This document shows positions 9,223 to 17,366 of a DNA stretch of 64,000 nucleotides, piece after piece. The notes below the pieces were generated by a model. The model saw only the letters and a list, made by a program, of their open reading frames with translations, ran no database searches and was not told the DNA's origin. The stretch comes from Rhodococcus sp. IEGM 1409. GTDB lineage: Bacteria; Actinomycetota; Actinomycetes; Mycobacteriales; Mycobacteriaceae. How positions within the stretch are numbered: the stretch's first letter is position 1; each line of letters begins with the position of its first letter. The stretch lies in contig NZ_JASHKN010000006.1 in NCBI RefSeq assembly GCF_030056735.1, positions 62,001 through 126,000 of the forward strand. The letters run 5' to 3'. The position numbers and the translations under genes are program-made.

Positions 9223-9933
9223 ATGCCGACCGAGCCGAGCCCGCGAGCGTGGGAACAAGTACTGAGCCACCTCGAACGTCGGCTCGTTTCAGGCGAGGTG
9301 TCTCCTGGCCAGCGCCTGCCGGGAGAGAGAATTCTGGCAGCAGAGTTGGGCGTCGGACGGTCATCGGTCCGAGAAGCGTTGCGGGTCATGGAAGCACTCG
9401 GCCTCCTCAAGGCGCAGACTGGCTCCGGCCCGACGTCCGGCGCGATGATTGTCGCCAAACCCACCGGCGGCATGACCATGCTGATGCGGATGCAGGTTGC
9501 AGCACAGGGCTTTCCGGTCTCTGACGTGGTGAAGACACGACTCGTGCTCGAATCCGAGGTCATGCAGTCCTTGGCATCGCGGACCCCGACACCCGACCTC
9601 AGCGCGGCCGTCGAACTGCTCGACTCGATGGACGACGCAGATCTCTCGGCCGAGGAATTCCTGCTACTCGACGCACAGTTCCACGTGGCGCTCGCCGACG
9701 CGGCGGGCAATCAGGTGATCGCAGCCATGATGACCGGACTGCGCGAGTCGATCGAGGCCTACGTTCTTGCGGGCGTGCAGATCGACAGTTGGCCGAGCAC
9801 CTGCACGCGGCTTCGTCACGAACACCGCGGATTGGTGGATGCGGTCAACGCGGGCGACGGCGAACTCGCACGTCAGCGCATAGTCGGCCACATCCGCGGC
9901 TACTACTCGGAAAGCGCCCACTCCGACCGCTGA
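9223..9933 (+). CDS. lldR: GntR/FadR-family lactate-responsive regulator
   Basis: 236 residues. The N-terminal winged helix-turn-helix reads ILAAELGVGRSSVREALRVMEALGLL and is followed by an FCD ligand domain with metal-binding style residues (LDAQFHVALADAAGN, HEHRGLVDAV). Divergent from lutABC and separated from it by a perfect palindrome matching LldR operators, so it is very probably the lactate-sensing repressor of that operon. Symbol by context; lutR would be equally apt. Confidence 0.85.
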   Translation: MPTEPSPRAWEQVLSHLERRLVSGEVSPGQRLPGERILAAELGVGRSSVREALRVMEALGLLKAQTGSGPTSGAMIVAKPTGGMTMLMRMQVAAQGFPVSDVVKTRLVLESEVMQSLASRTPTPDLSAAVELLDSMDDADLSAEEFLLLDAQFHVALADAAGNQVIAAMMTGLRESIEAYVLAGVQIDSWPSTCTRLRHEHRGLVDAVNAGDGELARQRIVGHIRGYYSESAHSDR

Positions 9934-9986
9934 CAGGGGGTGGTAATTGCACCTCCAAAAGTCGTGTACTGTTGGTTTCACACCGA

Positions 9987-10060
9987 CGCGGGGTGGAGCA
10001 GCTCGGTAGCTCGCTGGGCTCATAACCCAGAGGTCGCAGGTTCAAATCCTGTCCCCGCTA
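9987..10060 (+). tRNA. Initiator tRNA-fMet (anticodon CAU)
   Basis: A full cloverleaf is seen: acceptor CGCGGGG pairing with CCCCGC, D-arm GAGCAGCTCGGTAGCTC, anticodon arm CTGGG-CTCATAA-CCCAG, and T-arm GCAGG-TTCAAAT-CCTGT. The unpaired first position (C1 against U72) and the three G-C pairs next to the anticodon loop are the initiator signature, so this is fMet and not elongator Met. CCA is not encoded (ACAAAG follows). Confidence 0.95.
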
Positions 10061-10065
10061 CAAAG

Positions 10066-10105
10066 AAAAGGCCCGTAGGTTGCGAAAGCGACCTACGGGC
10101 CTTTT
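10066..10105. terminator. Strong, probably bidirectional terminator
   Basis: Arms AAAAGGCCCGTAGGT and ACCTACGGGCCTTTT around TGCGAAAGCG form a long perfect stem. T-runs flank it on both strands, so it can end the tRNA transcript and the tenA-side operon transcript. Confidence 0.88.
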
Positions 10106-10150
10106 GCTGTGCGCCTTTATCAACCGCGGGGGTTAATAAGGGCGCACAGC
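10106..10150. repeat. Second long inverted repeat next to the terminator
   Basis: Arms of 20 bases (GCTGTGCGCC then TTTATCAACC, against GGTTAATAAG then GGCGCACAGC) around GCGGG pair with two mismatches that become G-U in RNA on one strand. It begins directly where the first terminator ends and has no T-tract of its own. It is 6 bases from the tenA stop, so it may protect the 3' end of that transcript. Confidence 0.6.
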
Positions 10151-10156
10151 AGTGGC

Positions 10157-10783
10157 TCACACCGCCACGTTGTGAAAATCGATCTCCGCGGCCAGCATGC
10201 CGGAGAACCAACGATCCAGGTCCTCGTCCGTCACGGACTCGGGCATGGTGTCCACCTCGCACGCCAGCACCGCCACCTGAGACACGAACGGCGGAGCGAC
10301 ATGCATGTCCACCCAGTCCTGCAACGCTGGTTCGCGCTCTACCTTCACGGCCGCAGCCTCCCGGCACCACGACAGATACAGGGTCTCCGCGGCGTACATG
10401 CCCACCAGGGCAGCTGCCCGGCCCTCGTCACGAGCGAGAGTCAAGGCGTGCGTGGACAGCACAGACGACTCCTCGACCAGAGCCGCTGCGTCGCCCTCGT
10501 AGGGGAATCGGGAACGCAACTGCGCAAAATACTCGCGCTGTTCGCCCACCAGGTTCGACATCGACGTCACGTGGTCGAGCGCGTCGTCGAGCGTCGGGGA
10601 TTCGGCGACCACCAACCCCAACACCTTGACGGCCGTCAGTACGAATGCCTCTTCGATCACGAGGTACCGGCGAAATCCCTCGTCACTCAACGTCCCGCCG
10701 ATGGTGTCCTCGATGAATGGAACCGCCCGCGCGGCAGCGAGGTTACTCTGCTGCCGCGCGAGCAGGTCTGAGGACCGACTCAT
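10157..10783 (-). CDS. TenA-family protein lacking the usual cysteine
   Basis: 208 residues, all-helical TenA/heme-oxygenase-like fold. FRRYLVIEEAFVLTAVK aligns with the TenA segment carrying the substrate-binding Asp, and AAEIDFHNVA with the C-terminal catalytic Glu. The position of the TenA nucleophile (LLPCYW in Bacillus) reads LVGMYA here, so thiaminase-type chemistry by that Cys is unlikely. ATG 10783 overlaps the preceding gene by 4 bases; a longer frame exists but would run into the ThuA gene. Last gene of the eight-gene operon. The role could be hydrolysis of an amino-pyrimidine-like intermediate, but that is a guess. Confidence 0.7.
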   Translation of the reverse strand: MSRSSDLLARQQSNLAAARAVPFIEDTIGGTLSDEGFRRYLVIEEAFVLTAVKVLGLVVAESPTLDDALDHVTSMSNLVGEQREYFAQLRSRFPYEGDAAALVEESSVLSTHALTLARDEGRAAALVGMYAAETLYLSWCREAAAVKVEREPALQDWVDMHVAPPFVSQVAVLACEVDTMPESVTDEDLDRWFSGMLAAEIDFHNVAV

Positions 10784-11532
10784 TCGCCGGCGACCCAACT
10801 GATCAAACCGTCGAACAGGTCGGTGTATCCGGGCCACTGCTCACAGAACTCCGGCGGAGCCCAGTGCGGCGAACAGTCCGAGGTGAAGACGATCGACCGT
10901 CCCGCGCCGTATTCACCCGCAGCGACAAGCGGATCGCCGTTGATGGTGGCAGGAACCGCAGCACCGTCCTTCGCGACGACGCGGTTGTAACCCAGGAGTG
11001 CCGGCCACGAATCCCCGGCACCACCGAGAGCCGGATGACCAGCATCGACAACGGTGGGAACAATCCCGGCCGGCGTCTCGACGCGATCGTCCTCGGCCAG
11101 CATGGTCACCGGCAGTACCTCGGCGATCGCGGTCTGGCGGAAAGCTGCTCGTGCTTGGAATCCTGAAAACGAGAGGTAGCCACCGATCATCATCAGTGAG
11201 CCACCGGCGTTCACCCAGTCACGAAGCGCAACAAGGCGATCCTCGCCGGCGCGGAACTGGTCGAACACACCGGGAGCCAACTGCAGTGAGTTCGCTCCGA
11301 TGTCGGAGAGAACGACGACGTCGAACTGCGACAGTGCTTCTGCGGTACCGGGGAACTGCGTCGGCACCAGGTGTGCGGGCATGTGTGTCACGTCGTGGCC
11401 ACGCGAGGTGAGCGCATCCCGAAGTGGACCGACCCCCTCGACGTAGGAATGGACACTGAACTCGTCGACGCCCTTGACGTGCGTCGACGTCGTCATCCAG
11501 CTCTCGCCGGCGATCAGTACTCGTTTACCCAT
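10780..11532 (-). CDS. ThuA-like/glutamine amidotransferase-fold protein
   Basis: 250 residues with the class I amidotransferase-like flavodoxin fold: MGKRVLIAGESW opening, VVVLSDIGAN, LRDWVNAGGSLMMIGGYLSF, and a C-terminal GYGAGRSIVFTSDCSPHW-like stretch. The usual amidotransferase Cys is not in place, so it is closer to the ThuA/trehalose-utilisation type and to the uncharacterised STM3548 protein of Salmonella, which also lies beside a phosphotriesterase-like gene (recalled, not checked). Coupled on both sides: overlaps 8 bases with the upstream gene and 4 with tenA. Confidence 0.7.
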   Translation of the reverse strand: MGKRVLIAGESWMTTSTHVKGVDEFSVHSYVEGVGPLRDALTSRGHDVTHMPAHLVPTQFPGTAEALSQFDVVVLSDIGANSLQLAPGVFDQFRAGEDRLVALRDWVNAGGSLMMIGGYLSFSGFQARAAFRQTAIAEVLPVTMLAEDDRVETPAGIVPTVVDAGHPALGGAGDSWPALLGYNRVVAKDGAAVPATINGDPLVAAGEYGAGRSIVFTSDCSPHWAPPEFCEQWPGYTDLFDGLISWVAGE

Positions 11533-12574
11533 GACTGCTTCTGTTTCCTTTCGCGGCCTGCTCGAAGAGCGACCTCGGGTTGTCTCGCATCAGTGCGGAC
11601 ACTTGCTGGGGATCTACGCCTGCGCGCACCAACCGTGCGGCGAAGGCGAGTGGTACGTAGGAGAATCCGTTACCGCCGTGCTTTCTGAGCATTGATTTGA
11701 GGAAGAGGTCGTGACTGAGCAGGAGTTGTGAGGCGTGGCCGGTAGTCACCAAACCGGCTACCGCAGTAGCTGTTTCCGCCGGATGTGGTGAAAGGCCCTC
11801 TCCGGGGAAGTCGAAAGGCATTCCGATCATGTCGAACTCGAGGAAGACTCCGCGGTCGGCGAGCGATCGTTGGTAGTCGGCGTCGTGTCCCGACGGGTCC
11901 ATGTGGCACAGAACTACGGCTTGCGGATCGACACCCATCTCGTTGACAACGATGTCGACAACGTGATGTCCGACGCGCTGCCATCCCGGAAGGTGGACGA
12001 ACAGGGGCACGTCCACCTCACGCTGAGCGATGCACGCCGCCCGCAACGCCTTGGCCTCGTTCTGAGTGAAGAGCGGGGAGACGCCGATCTCCCCGATCAC
12101 TCCCGGAGCCAATTCCTTTGCCGGATCGAACTCCTCGACGAGCGAACCCGCCAGATCGTCGACGCCGAGTTCGTGGACCTCCACCGGATGGGTCGTCTCG
12201 AGGTACCACCCCGAACCCATGATCACTCGCACGTCGGACTTTCGCGAGAACTCCGCCAACTTCTCCGGCGCCCGGCCCAGCCCCGGTGGCGTCAGATCTA
12301 CGATCGTCCGACCACCGAGGCGAGCGAAGTCCGCAAGGTCTTCCACCACGGCCGCTGCGTCGTCGACTCGACAATTGTCGAGGCTGTAGTACGGATTGTC
12401 GTGAAGAAGCCAGGCATTCTCGGCACGTACCGGACCGGCCAACCGCTGCGCCACAACCGGATCCAGTGCCTCGGTGTATGCACCGGTGACGTCGTTATGC
12501 AGATGTTCGTGTGGGAGAACCAGTCCGAGTTCCGAGCTGTCCACAATTCCCGTGACGGTACGAACCTTGCTCAT
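11525..12574 (-). CDS. Phosphotriesterase-like metal-dependent hydrolase
   Basis: 349 residues, TIM-barrel amidohydrolase of the PTE/PHP/lactonase family. Metal ligands are visible in order: HxH in LPHEHLHND, a bridging Glu in VIGEIGVSP, His in VPLFVHLPGW, His in VVLCHMDPSG, and the catalytic Asp in LLLSHDLFLK. Bridging Glu instead of carboxylated Lys points to the PHP-like branch. Family members hydrolyse lactones or phosphoesters; here it probably opens or cleaves a sugar-derived intermediate. ATG 12574 overlaps the permease stop (4 bases); the frame further upstream is shadow of the permease. Confidence 0.82.
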   Translation of the reverse strand: MSKVRTVTGIVDSSELGLVLPHEHLHNDVTGAYTEALDPVVAQRLAGPVRAENAWLLHDNPYYSLDNCRVDDAAAVVEDLADFARLGGRTIVDLTPPGLGRAPEKLAEFSRKSDVRVIMGSGWYLETTHPVEVHELGVDDLAGSLVEEFDPAKELAPGVIGEIGVSPLFTQNEAKALRAACIAQREVDVPLFVHLPGWQRVGHHVVDIVVNEMGVDPQAVVLCHMDPSGHDADYQRSLADRGVFLEFDMIGMPFDFPGEGLSPHPAETATAVAGLVTTGHASQLLLSHDLFLKSMLRKHGGNGFSYVPLAFAARLVRAGVDPQQVSALMRDNPRSLFEQAAKGNRSSHG

Positions 12575-13614
12575 GACCGTGCAGGCCCCGACGGTGCGAA
12601 CTGCAGGTGTCGCCACAGCGCGCTCAGTGTATGTCCGCGCATGTTGATCCAGATGGCCAGTAGCAGAACAACACCGGTGATGATCGGCGTCAGGAACGGG
12701 CTCACGCCGAGCAGAGTCAAACCGTTGGCGATGATTCCGGTCAGGACAGCGCCGATGACGGTACCGATCACGGTGCCGCGACCGCCGAAGAGGTTGGTGC
12801 CACCGAGAACCACAGCGGTGATCACGGTGAGCTCGAATCCCGTTGCAGAATTGGCCGAACCCGAGCCGAGTCGAGCTGCGATCAGCAGTCCCGCGATGCC
12901 GGCAGCAAGGCCGGTGAAAACGAGCGTCATCATGAGCACACGACGGGTGTTGACGCCGGACCGTCGTACGGATTCGACGTTGGAGCCGATACCGGTGACG
13001 TAGCGTCCGAAGCGCATGCGGTTGAGCGCAATTGCTCCGATGACCACGACGACGAGAGCGATCCACGCACTGGCGGAGAATCCGAGGAACTCGGCAGTTC
13101 CGAGCTTCGCGAAGTAGGTGTCTGCCGGGACCGGAACGGAGAACCCTTCGGTCCGGTACAGCGCGATACCGCGAATCACGGACATCGTCGCCAGAGTCAC
13201 GATGAACGGCGGAATGCCCTGATAGGCGGCCAGCCAACCGTTGACCAGACCCCAGGCCGCACCCATCACCGGGGCGGCGACGAAGACCAGGGACGAATCG
13301 ACGCCCGCCTGGATCAGTTCGGCACTCATCGCCGCGACGAACGCGACTATCGCACCGACGGACAGGTCGATCTGACCGGCCGTGATCACGAAAGTCATTG
13401 CTACCGCGATGATCAGAACCGGAGCGATCTGGGTTGCCAGGTTCGACAGGTTCGTGAACGTCAGGAACGACGACGTGGTCGCCGAGAAGACGGCTGCGAC
13501 AGCAATCGTCACCGCGAGCATCGCAAGCGTCGGCTTGTTGACGCTGTCCCACAACGACGGCTTTGCGGCAAGCTTTCGCTCGACCGGTGCCTGGGTCTTC
13601 TCGAGAGTGGTCAT
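12571..13614 (-). CDS. Sugar-type ABC transporter permease (RbsC-like)
   Basis: 347 residues with about ten hydrophobic segments. The BPD_transp_2 signature is present: FVITAGQIDLSVGAIVAF, LNGWLAAY-like loop (VNGWLAAYQGIPPFIVTLATMSV), and ITAVVLGGTNLFGGRGT. It forms the membrane channel of a ribose/CUT2-type importer with the ATPase and lipoprotein genes that precede it. It overlaps both neighbours by 4 bases. Confidence 0.9.
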   Translation of the reverse strand: MTTLEKTQAPVERKLAAKPSLWDSVNKPTLAMLAVTIAVAAVFSATTSSFLTFTNLSNLATQIAPVLIIAVAMTFVITAGQIDLSVGAIVAFVAAMSAELIQAGVDSSLVFVAAPVMGAAWGLVNGWLAAYQGIPPFIVTLATMSVIRGIALYRTEGFSVPVPADTYFAKLGTAEFLGFSASAWIALVVVVIGAIALNRMRFGRYVTGIGSNVESVRRSGVNTRRVLMMTLVFTGLAAGIAGLLIAARLGSGSANSATGFELTVITAVVLGGTNLFGGRGTVIGTVIGAVLTGIIANGLTLLGVSPFLTPIITGVVLLLAIWINMRGHTLSALWRHLQFAPSGPARS

Positions 13615-14381
13615 GCCGTGACTCCCTGTGCTGCTACCGGTGTCCGTTGCGGCACCGGAGTTCGAGTGATGAGTCCGACGAGAGACTCGATGTTGAGGTC
13701 GCCGATCGGAACGTCGTCGACGCTCTGCCCCTCGTACATCACCGTGATTCGGTCACACACGCGGAACAGATCCTGCAGGCGGTGCGTCACGAGAATGACG
13801 CCCACCCCGGCCGCTGCCACGTCCGTGATCAGCTTGAGCACCGACTCGACCTCGGCGACGGCGAGCGCTGCGGTGGGCTCGTCGAGGATCAGTACGTCTG
13901 GCCGGAAAGAGACCGCGCGGGCGATCGCGACGGTTTGCCGCTGCCCGCCGGACAGCTGCCCGATCTCCTGGTAAGTAGACTTCACCTTGACATGCAGGTC
14001 GGCGAGAATGTGAGCCGCCTTCTCGTGCATGGCATGCCGGTCGAGAAAGGGACCTTTTCGCGGTTCTCGGCCGAGGAACAGGTTGCTGGCGACGTCGAGC
14101 GTGTCGCACAGAGCCAGGTCCTGGTAGACGATCCCGATCTTCTTCTGCTGCGCGTCGAGCGGCGTCGAAAAGCGTACGGGTTCACCGTTGACGCGCATTT
14201 CGCCGCCGTCGTGCTGAACCGCGCCGGCGAGAATCTTCATCAAGGTGGATTTGCCGGCGCCGTTGTCGCCGACAACTCCGAGTACTTCACCCTTCGCCAG
14301 CCGAAGGTCCACTCCTTGAAGGGACTTCACCGGTCCGTACGACTTGGTGATGCCCGAGAGTTCGATCAGTGGAGGTGCCAT
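13611..14381 (-). CDS. Sugar-type ABC transporter ATP-binding protein
   Basis: 256 residues, a single ATPase domain: Walker A GDNGAGKST, Q-loop YQDLALCDTL, signature LSGGQRQTVAIARA, Walker B VLILDEPTAAL, H-loop LVTH. Most CUT2 importers use a double-domain ATPase; the single domain here resembles the FrcA-type branch. The ATG at 14381 (MAPPLIELSGI) is chosen because the domain starts there and the lipoprotein stop is 2 bases away. Confidence 0.9.
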   Translation of the reverse strand: MAPPLIELSGITKSYGPVKSLQGVDLRLAKGEVLGVVGDNGAGKSTLMKILAGAVQHDGGEMRVNGEPVRFSTPLDAQQKKIGIVYQDLALCDTLDVASNLFLGREPRKGPFLDRHAMHEKAAHILADLHVKVKSTYQEIGQLSGGQRQTVAIARAVSFRPDVLILDEPTAALAVAEVESVLKLITDVAAAGVGVILVTHRLQDLFRVCDRITVMYEGQSVDDVPIGDLNIESLVGLITRTPVPQRTPVAAQGVTA

Positions 14382-14383
14382 GT

Positions 14384-15391
14384 TTACTTCTCCAAGTAGT
14401 ACATGTAGTCGGCGACGTTCTCCGGAGTCACGATCTGGGTGGGGACGGGGATGTTCGCCGGAGCGCCGCGGCCACAAGCCAGGTCGATTGCCGAATTCAT
14501 TGCCTCGTGGCCGAATTCGAAGGTGTTCTGCTGGACCACGCCTTTAAGCCAACCGGCTTTGAGTCCGCCTACCGCCTGATCCGAAAGATCCCAACCGACT
14601 GCCTCGATGCGATCCTGCGCCTTCTGACTGTTTACCGCCGCGACGAGCCCGATCAAGGCCGGCTCACCGGTTGCATAGACGTACTTCATGTCGCCGCCGC
14701 CGGTCAGCAGATTCTCCGCTGCGGTCTGGGCGTTCTCCTGAATGTTACGTCCGTCCACAACGGTGCCGACGGTCATTCCTCGGCCGGTCACGGTCTCGGT
14801 GAAGCCCTTCTGCCGCTCCAGCTGGACCGTGCTGTTGAGCGCACCGACGATACCAACCGTTCCGGTGTCGTTCGCGACGTCGGCCAAGGTGTTTCCGATT
14901 TTCGCGCCGCCCTCGGCATTGGCCGTACCGACCTGAGTCGACAGTGCCGGATCGTCGATGGTTGCGTCGACCGCGACGACGGGGATGCCCGCGTTCTTGG
15001 CCTTGACCACCGACGGCTTGATTCCGTCCGTGTCGATCGCGTCGACGATGATCGCGTCGACACCGGCGGCGATCAGATTGTCGAAAGCATTGGCCTGTGC
15101 GACGGAATCGTCGTTGCCACTGATGATCTGCAGGTCGACGCCTGCCTTGTCCGCGACGTTCTTCGCGGCATTGTTGATCTGGTTGAAGTACAGCGCCTGA
15201 AGGTTGATGGTTACCAGACCGACCTTGAGCTTGCCGTTCGTCCCGTCACAGCTCTCGGCGACCCGGGTCGGCTGCGGGATGGACGAGCCACCCGATGCGT
15301 CTTTCGAGTCACTCGACGACGCCGAGTCACAAGCGGTGAGCGTGAGCGCGACTGCAGCTCCCAGCGCCAGAGGCAAAGCACGTTTCATCAT
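14384..15391 (-). CDS. Sugar-type ABC transporter substrate-binding lipoprotein
   Basis: 335 residues. Lipoprotein signal LTLTAC (Cys at about residue 21), then a periplasmic-binding-protein type I fold of the RbsB class (VGLVTINLQALYFNQINNAAKN, GVDAIIVDAIDTDGI, GIPVVAVDATIDDPALS, GWDLSDQAVGGLKAGW). It captures the unknown substrate of the operon outside the membrane. Overlaps the PfkB stop by 4 bases. Confidence 0.9.
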   Translation of the reverse strand: MMKRALPLALGAAVALTLTACDSASSSDSKDASGGSSIPQPTRVAESCDGTNGKLKVGLVTINLQALYFNQINNAAKNVADKAGVDLQIISGNDDSVAQANAFDNLIAAGVDAIIVDAIDTDGIKPSVVKAKNAGIPVVAVDATIDDPALSTQVGTANAEGGAKIGNTLADVANDTGTVGIVGALNSTVQLERQKGFTETVTGRGMTVGTVVDGRNIQENAQTAAENLLTGGGDMKYVYATGEPALIGLVAAVNSQKAQDRIEAVGWDLSDQAVGGLKAGWLKGVVQQNTFEFGHEAMNSAIDLACGRGAPANIPVPTQIVTPENVADYMYYLEK

Positions 15392-16287
15392 CGAGTCTCC
15401 AAAAGGGTGTGAGGGGTCAATGTTGCTGTGAAGCTGTCCAATTCATCTCGGGTTGGGCATCCGCGGGGTCCGGCGGTGGCGCAAGCCAAAGCAGCCGAGG
15501 CTCCCGCTAGTCGTGCGGCGTCCACCGGTGAGCGCCCGGCGTCGATGAAGGCTATGTACGTACCGCCGAAGCAATCACCGGCTCCGACTGCATCGACGAC
15601 GTCGACCACTACTGCCGGTTCGCTCGTCACCTCGCCGTCCGGTGTAGCCAGTGTCCAACCTCGCGAGCCGTCGGTCACCAGGAGGTGGGTGTTGTGCTCG
15701 GCGGCCAGTGTCTGCCACTGATCGAAACCGATCCCGAACTCGCCTTCCCACAGGGCACGCCCCACGACGACGTGGTCCGCCAGCGCGAACGCGCGCAGTG
15801 CCACGGCTTTGTTTTCACAACCGTCCAGATCGATTACCAGACTTACGCTTCCCGGCAATTCATCTGGGAGAAAGACCGCACGGTATCCGTCGAGGAACAG
15901 CCGTCCACCGCCGGCAGCGGCCAATCGGGTGACGACAACTCCGATGCGTTCGGCATCGTTCGGGTCGTCCTGGCTGATGATGGAGCGATCACCGTCCTGA
16001 GCGATGAGAACAACCGCCGTCGACAGGAACGCATCTCGCGGCGACCAACTGGTGTCGACGCCGTCAGCCTCGAGAGTGTCGAGAAACTCGGTGGACCGCA
16101 CATCCGGGCCCACGGCACCGGCAAAGATCACCTGCGCGCCCATTCGGGCCGCGGATACCGCAGCATTCGCATTCATTCCACCGTCGATCTGACTGATGGC
16201 CGTTGCCTGCACGCGCTCTCCGAGCACCGGTACGTGTGGAACATGTACCGTCACATCATTGTTGGCGTATCCACAAAAGACAATCAT
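15388..16287 (-). CDS. PfkB-family carbohydrate kinase
   Basis: 299 residues. The ribokinase-type N-terminus (QIDGGMNANAAVSAARMGAQVIFAGAVG) and C-terminal signature DVVDAVGAGDCFGGTYIAFI with the catalytic Asp (GAGD) are intact. It phosphorylates a sugar or nucleoside, presumably after uptake by the adjacent transporter. ATG 16287 (MIVFCGYANND) lies 2 bases after the stop of the BtpA-like gene, which decides the start. Confidence 0.88.
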   Translation of the reverse strand: MIVFCGYANNDVTVHVPHVPVLGERVQATAISQIDGGMNANAAVSAARMGAQVIFAGAVGPDVRSTEFLDTLEADGVDTSWSPRDAFLSTAVVLIAQDGDRSIISQDDPNDAERIGVVVTRLAAAGGGRLFLDGYRAVFLPDELPGSVSLVIDLDGCENKAVALRAFALADHVVVGRALWEGEFGIGFDQWQTLAAEHNTHLLVTDGSRGWTLATPDGEVTSEPAVVVDVVDAVGAGDCFGGTYIAFIDAGRSPVDAARLAGASAALACATAGPRGCPTRDELDSFTATLTPHTLLETR

Positions 16288-16289
16288 GG

Positions 16290-17132
16290 TTACTTTCCTG
16301 CAGCCCGGGACAGTTCGCGAACCTTCTCGCCTGCGACGCGTCCCCACCAGCGTCCATTGTCCTTCACCGAAGAAGCAACTATCGCGCCGTCGCATTCCTT
16401 CATCAGTGCTGCGACGTTGGCGGCCGTGATGCCGGATCCGATGATCACCGGAAGAACCGTGTTGTCGCGGATCACGGACACTTCGTCGACCGAAGCGGCG
16501 TCACCGGTGCGCGAACCTGTCGCTATCAGGACGTCTGCGTCGAAGAACTCGGCGTCCTCGGTCTGCTCCGCGACGGTCCGGTCCGCAACAATCGCATGCG
16601 CACCGTGCTTGACGTGCACATCAGCGAAGATCCGGACGGGGTCTGCGCCGATGCGATGGCGGAAGCGAGTCGTCTTGGCGGCCTGGCCCTCGATGAAACC
16701 CTCATTGGCAATGTAGGCATTGGCCCACTGATTGACGCGCACAAAACTCGCGCCTGCCGCCCACGCCGCGGCCACTCCGCACTCGCCGGCGTTGGACAGG
16801 ATGCTGACGCCGACGGCCTTGCCGAACTCGCCGACCACCGCTGCCGTGATGACTCCCATGCTGGCGGCGGTCTCGTATCCGTGTTCTCCGGGCTTCAGGA
16901 ACGGTATGTCCCAGTGATTTTCGACGATGACACCGTCGAAACCGTTGTCGACGTACGCGTGTGCTTCCTCGACAGCGAAGCGTGCAATTTCCGAAACCGG
17001 CTGCCCGGTGTAGTGCGGGCTTCCCGGCAGGGCAGGGAGGTGGATGGCCCCGATGAGAGAAGGCGTGCCGGTGAACATCTCTGCCAACGCCGAGGGCTTG
17101 GGCGGAAAGACTCCGAGCGGTGATGCGGTCAC
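16290..17132 (-). CDS. BtpA/SgcQ-family TIM-barrel protein
   Basis: About 280 residues. IGAIHLPALPGSPHYTG, GVIVENHWDIPF, VSILSNAGECGVAAAWAAGASFVRVN, FADVHVKHG and LPVIIGSGITAANVAAL are the family landmarks of BtpA/SgcQ proteins, a barrel related to phosphate-binding enzymes. In E. coli sgcQ lies in a sugar operon of unknown substrate. GTG 17132 is taken as start because the conserved part begins soon after and the longer ATG start (17183) would cover the operator pair. First gene of the operon. Confidence 0.82.
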   Translation of the reverse strand: MTASPLGVFPPKPSALAEMFTGTPSLIGAIHLPALPGSPHYTGQPVSEIARFAVEEAHAYVDNGFDGVIVENHWDIPFLKPGEHGYETAASMGVITAAVVGEFGKAVGVSILSNAGECGVAAAWAAGASFVRVNQWANAYIANEGFIEGQAAKTTRFRHRIGADPVRIFADVHVKHGAHAIVADRTVAEQTEDAEFFDADVLIATGSRTGDAASVDEVSVIRDNTVLPVIIGSGITAANVAALMKECDGAIVASSVKDNGRWWGRVAGEKVRELSRAAGK

Positions 17133-17151
17133 TTCAGCTACCCCATTCCAT

Positions 17152-17193
17152 GCGCAAGATTTGCGCTGTATGTCCATGCACAAGATCTGCGCA
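17152..17193. promoter_or_regulatory. Two tandem imperfect palindromes upstream of the BtpA-like gene
   Basis: GCGCAA-GAT-TTGCGC (17152-17166) is a perfect 6+3+6 palindrome. A related site, TGCACAAGATCTGCGCA (17177-17193), follows with its centre 26 bases away. Both lie just upstream of the operon start, so they are candidate operators for the divergent LacI regulator. Confidence 0.5.
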
Positions 17194-17196
17194 CGA

Positions 17197-17290
17197 TGTA
17201 ATCGATTGCCTTGATGAATTAGCAGGTTATGCGATCAACACCGGGTTGTGTCAAGGATTTCACAATTCGAATTTGTAAACGATTGCCTCA
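17197..17290. promoter_or_regulatory. Two TGTAA-CGATTGCC direct repeats between operon and lacI gene
   Basis: TGTAATCGATTGCCTTGA (17197-17214) and TGTAAACGATTGCCTCA (17274-17290) agree at most positions and carry the central CG of LacI-family operators. The spacing of 77 bases between equal positions would allow looping between the divergent promoters. Confidence 0.5.
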
Positions 17291-17366
17291 ATCGCGTTAC
17301 ATGCGGGACACTGGACCGTGCGGTTCGATAACCTCGGAGCCGAATCGAGCAGAAAACGGGGGACGC

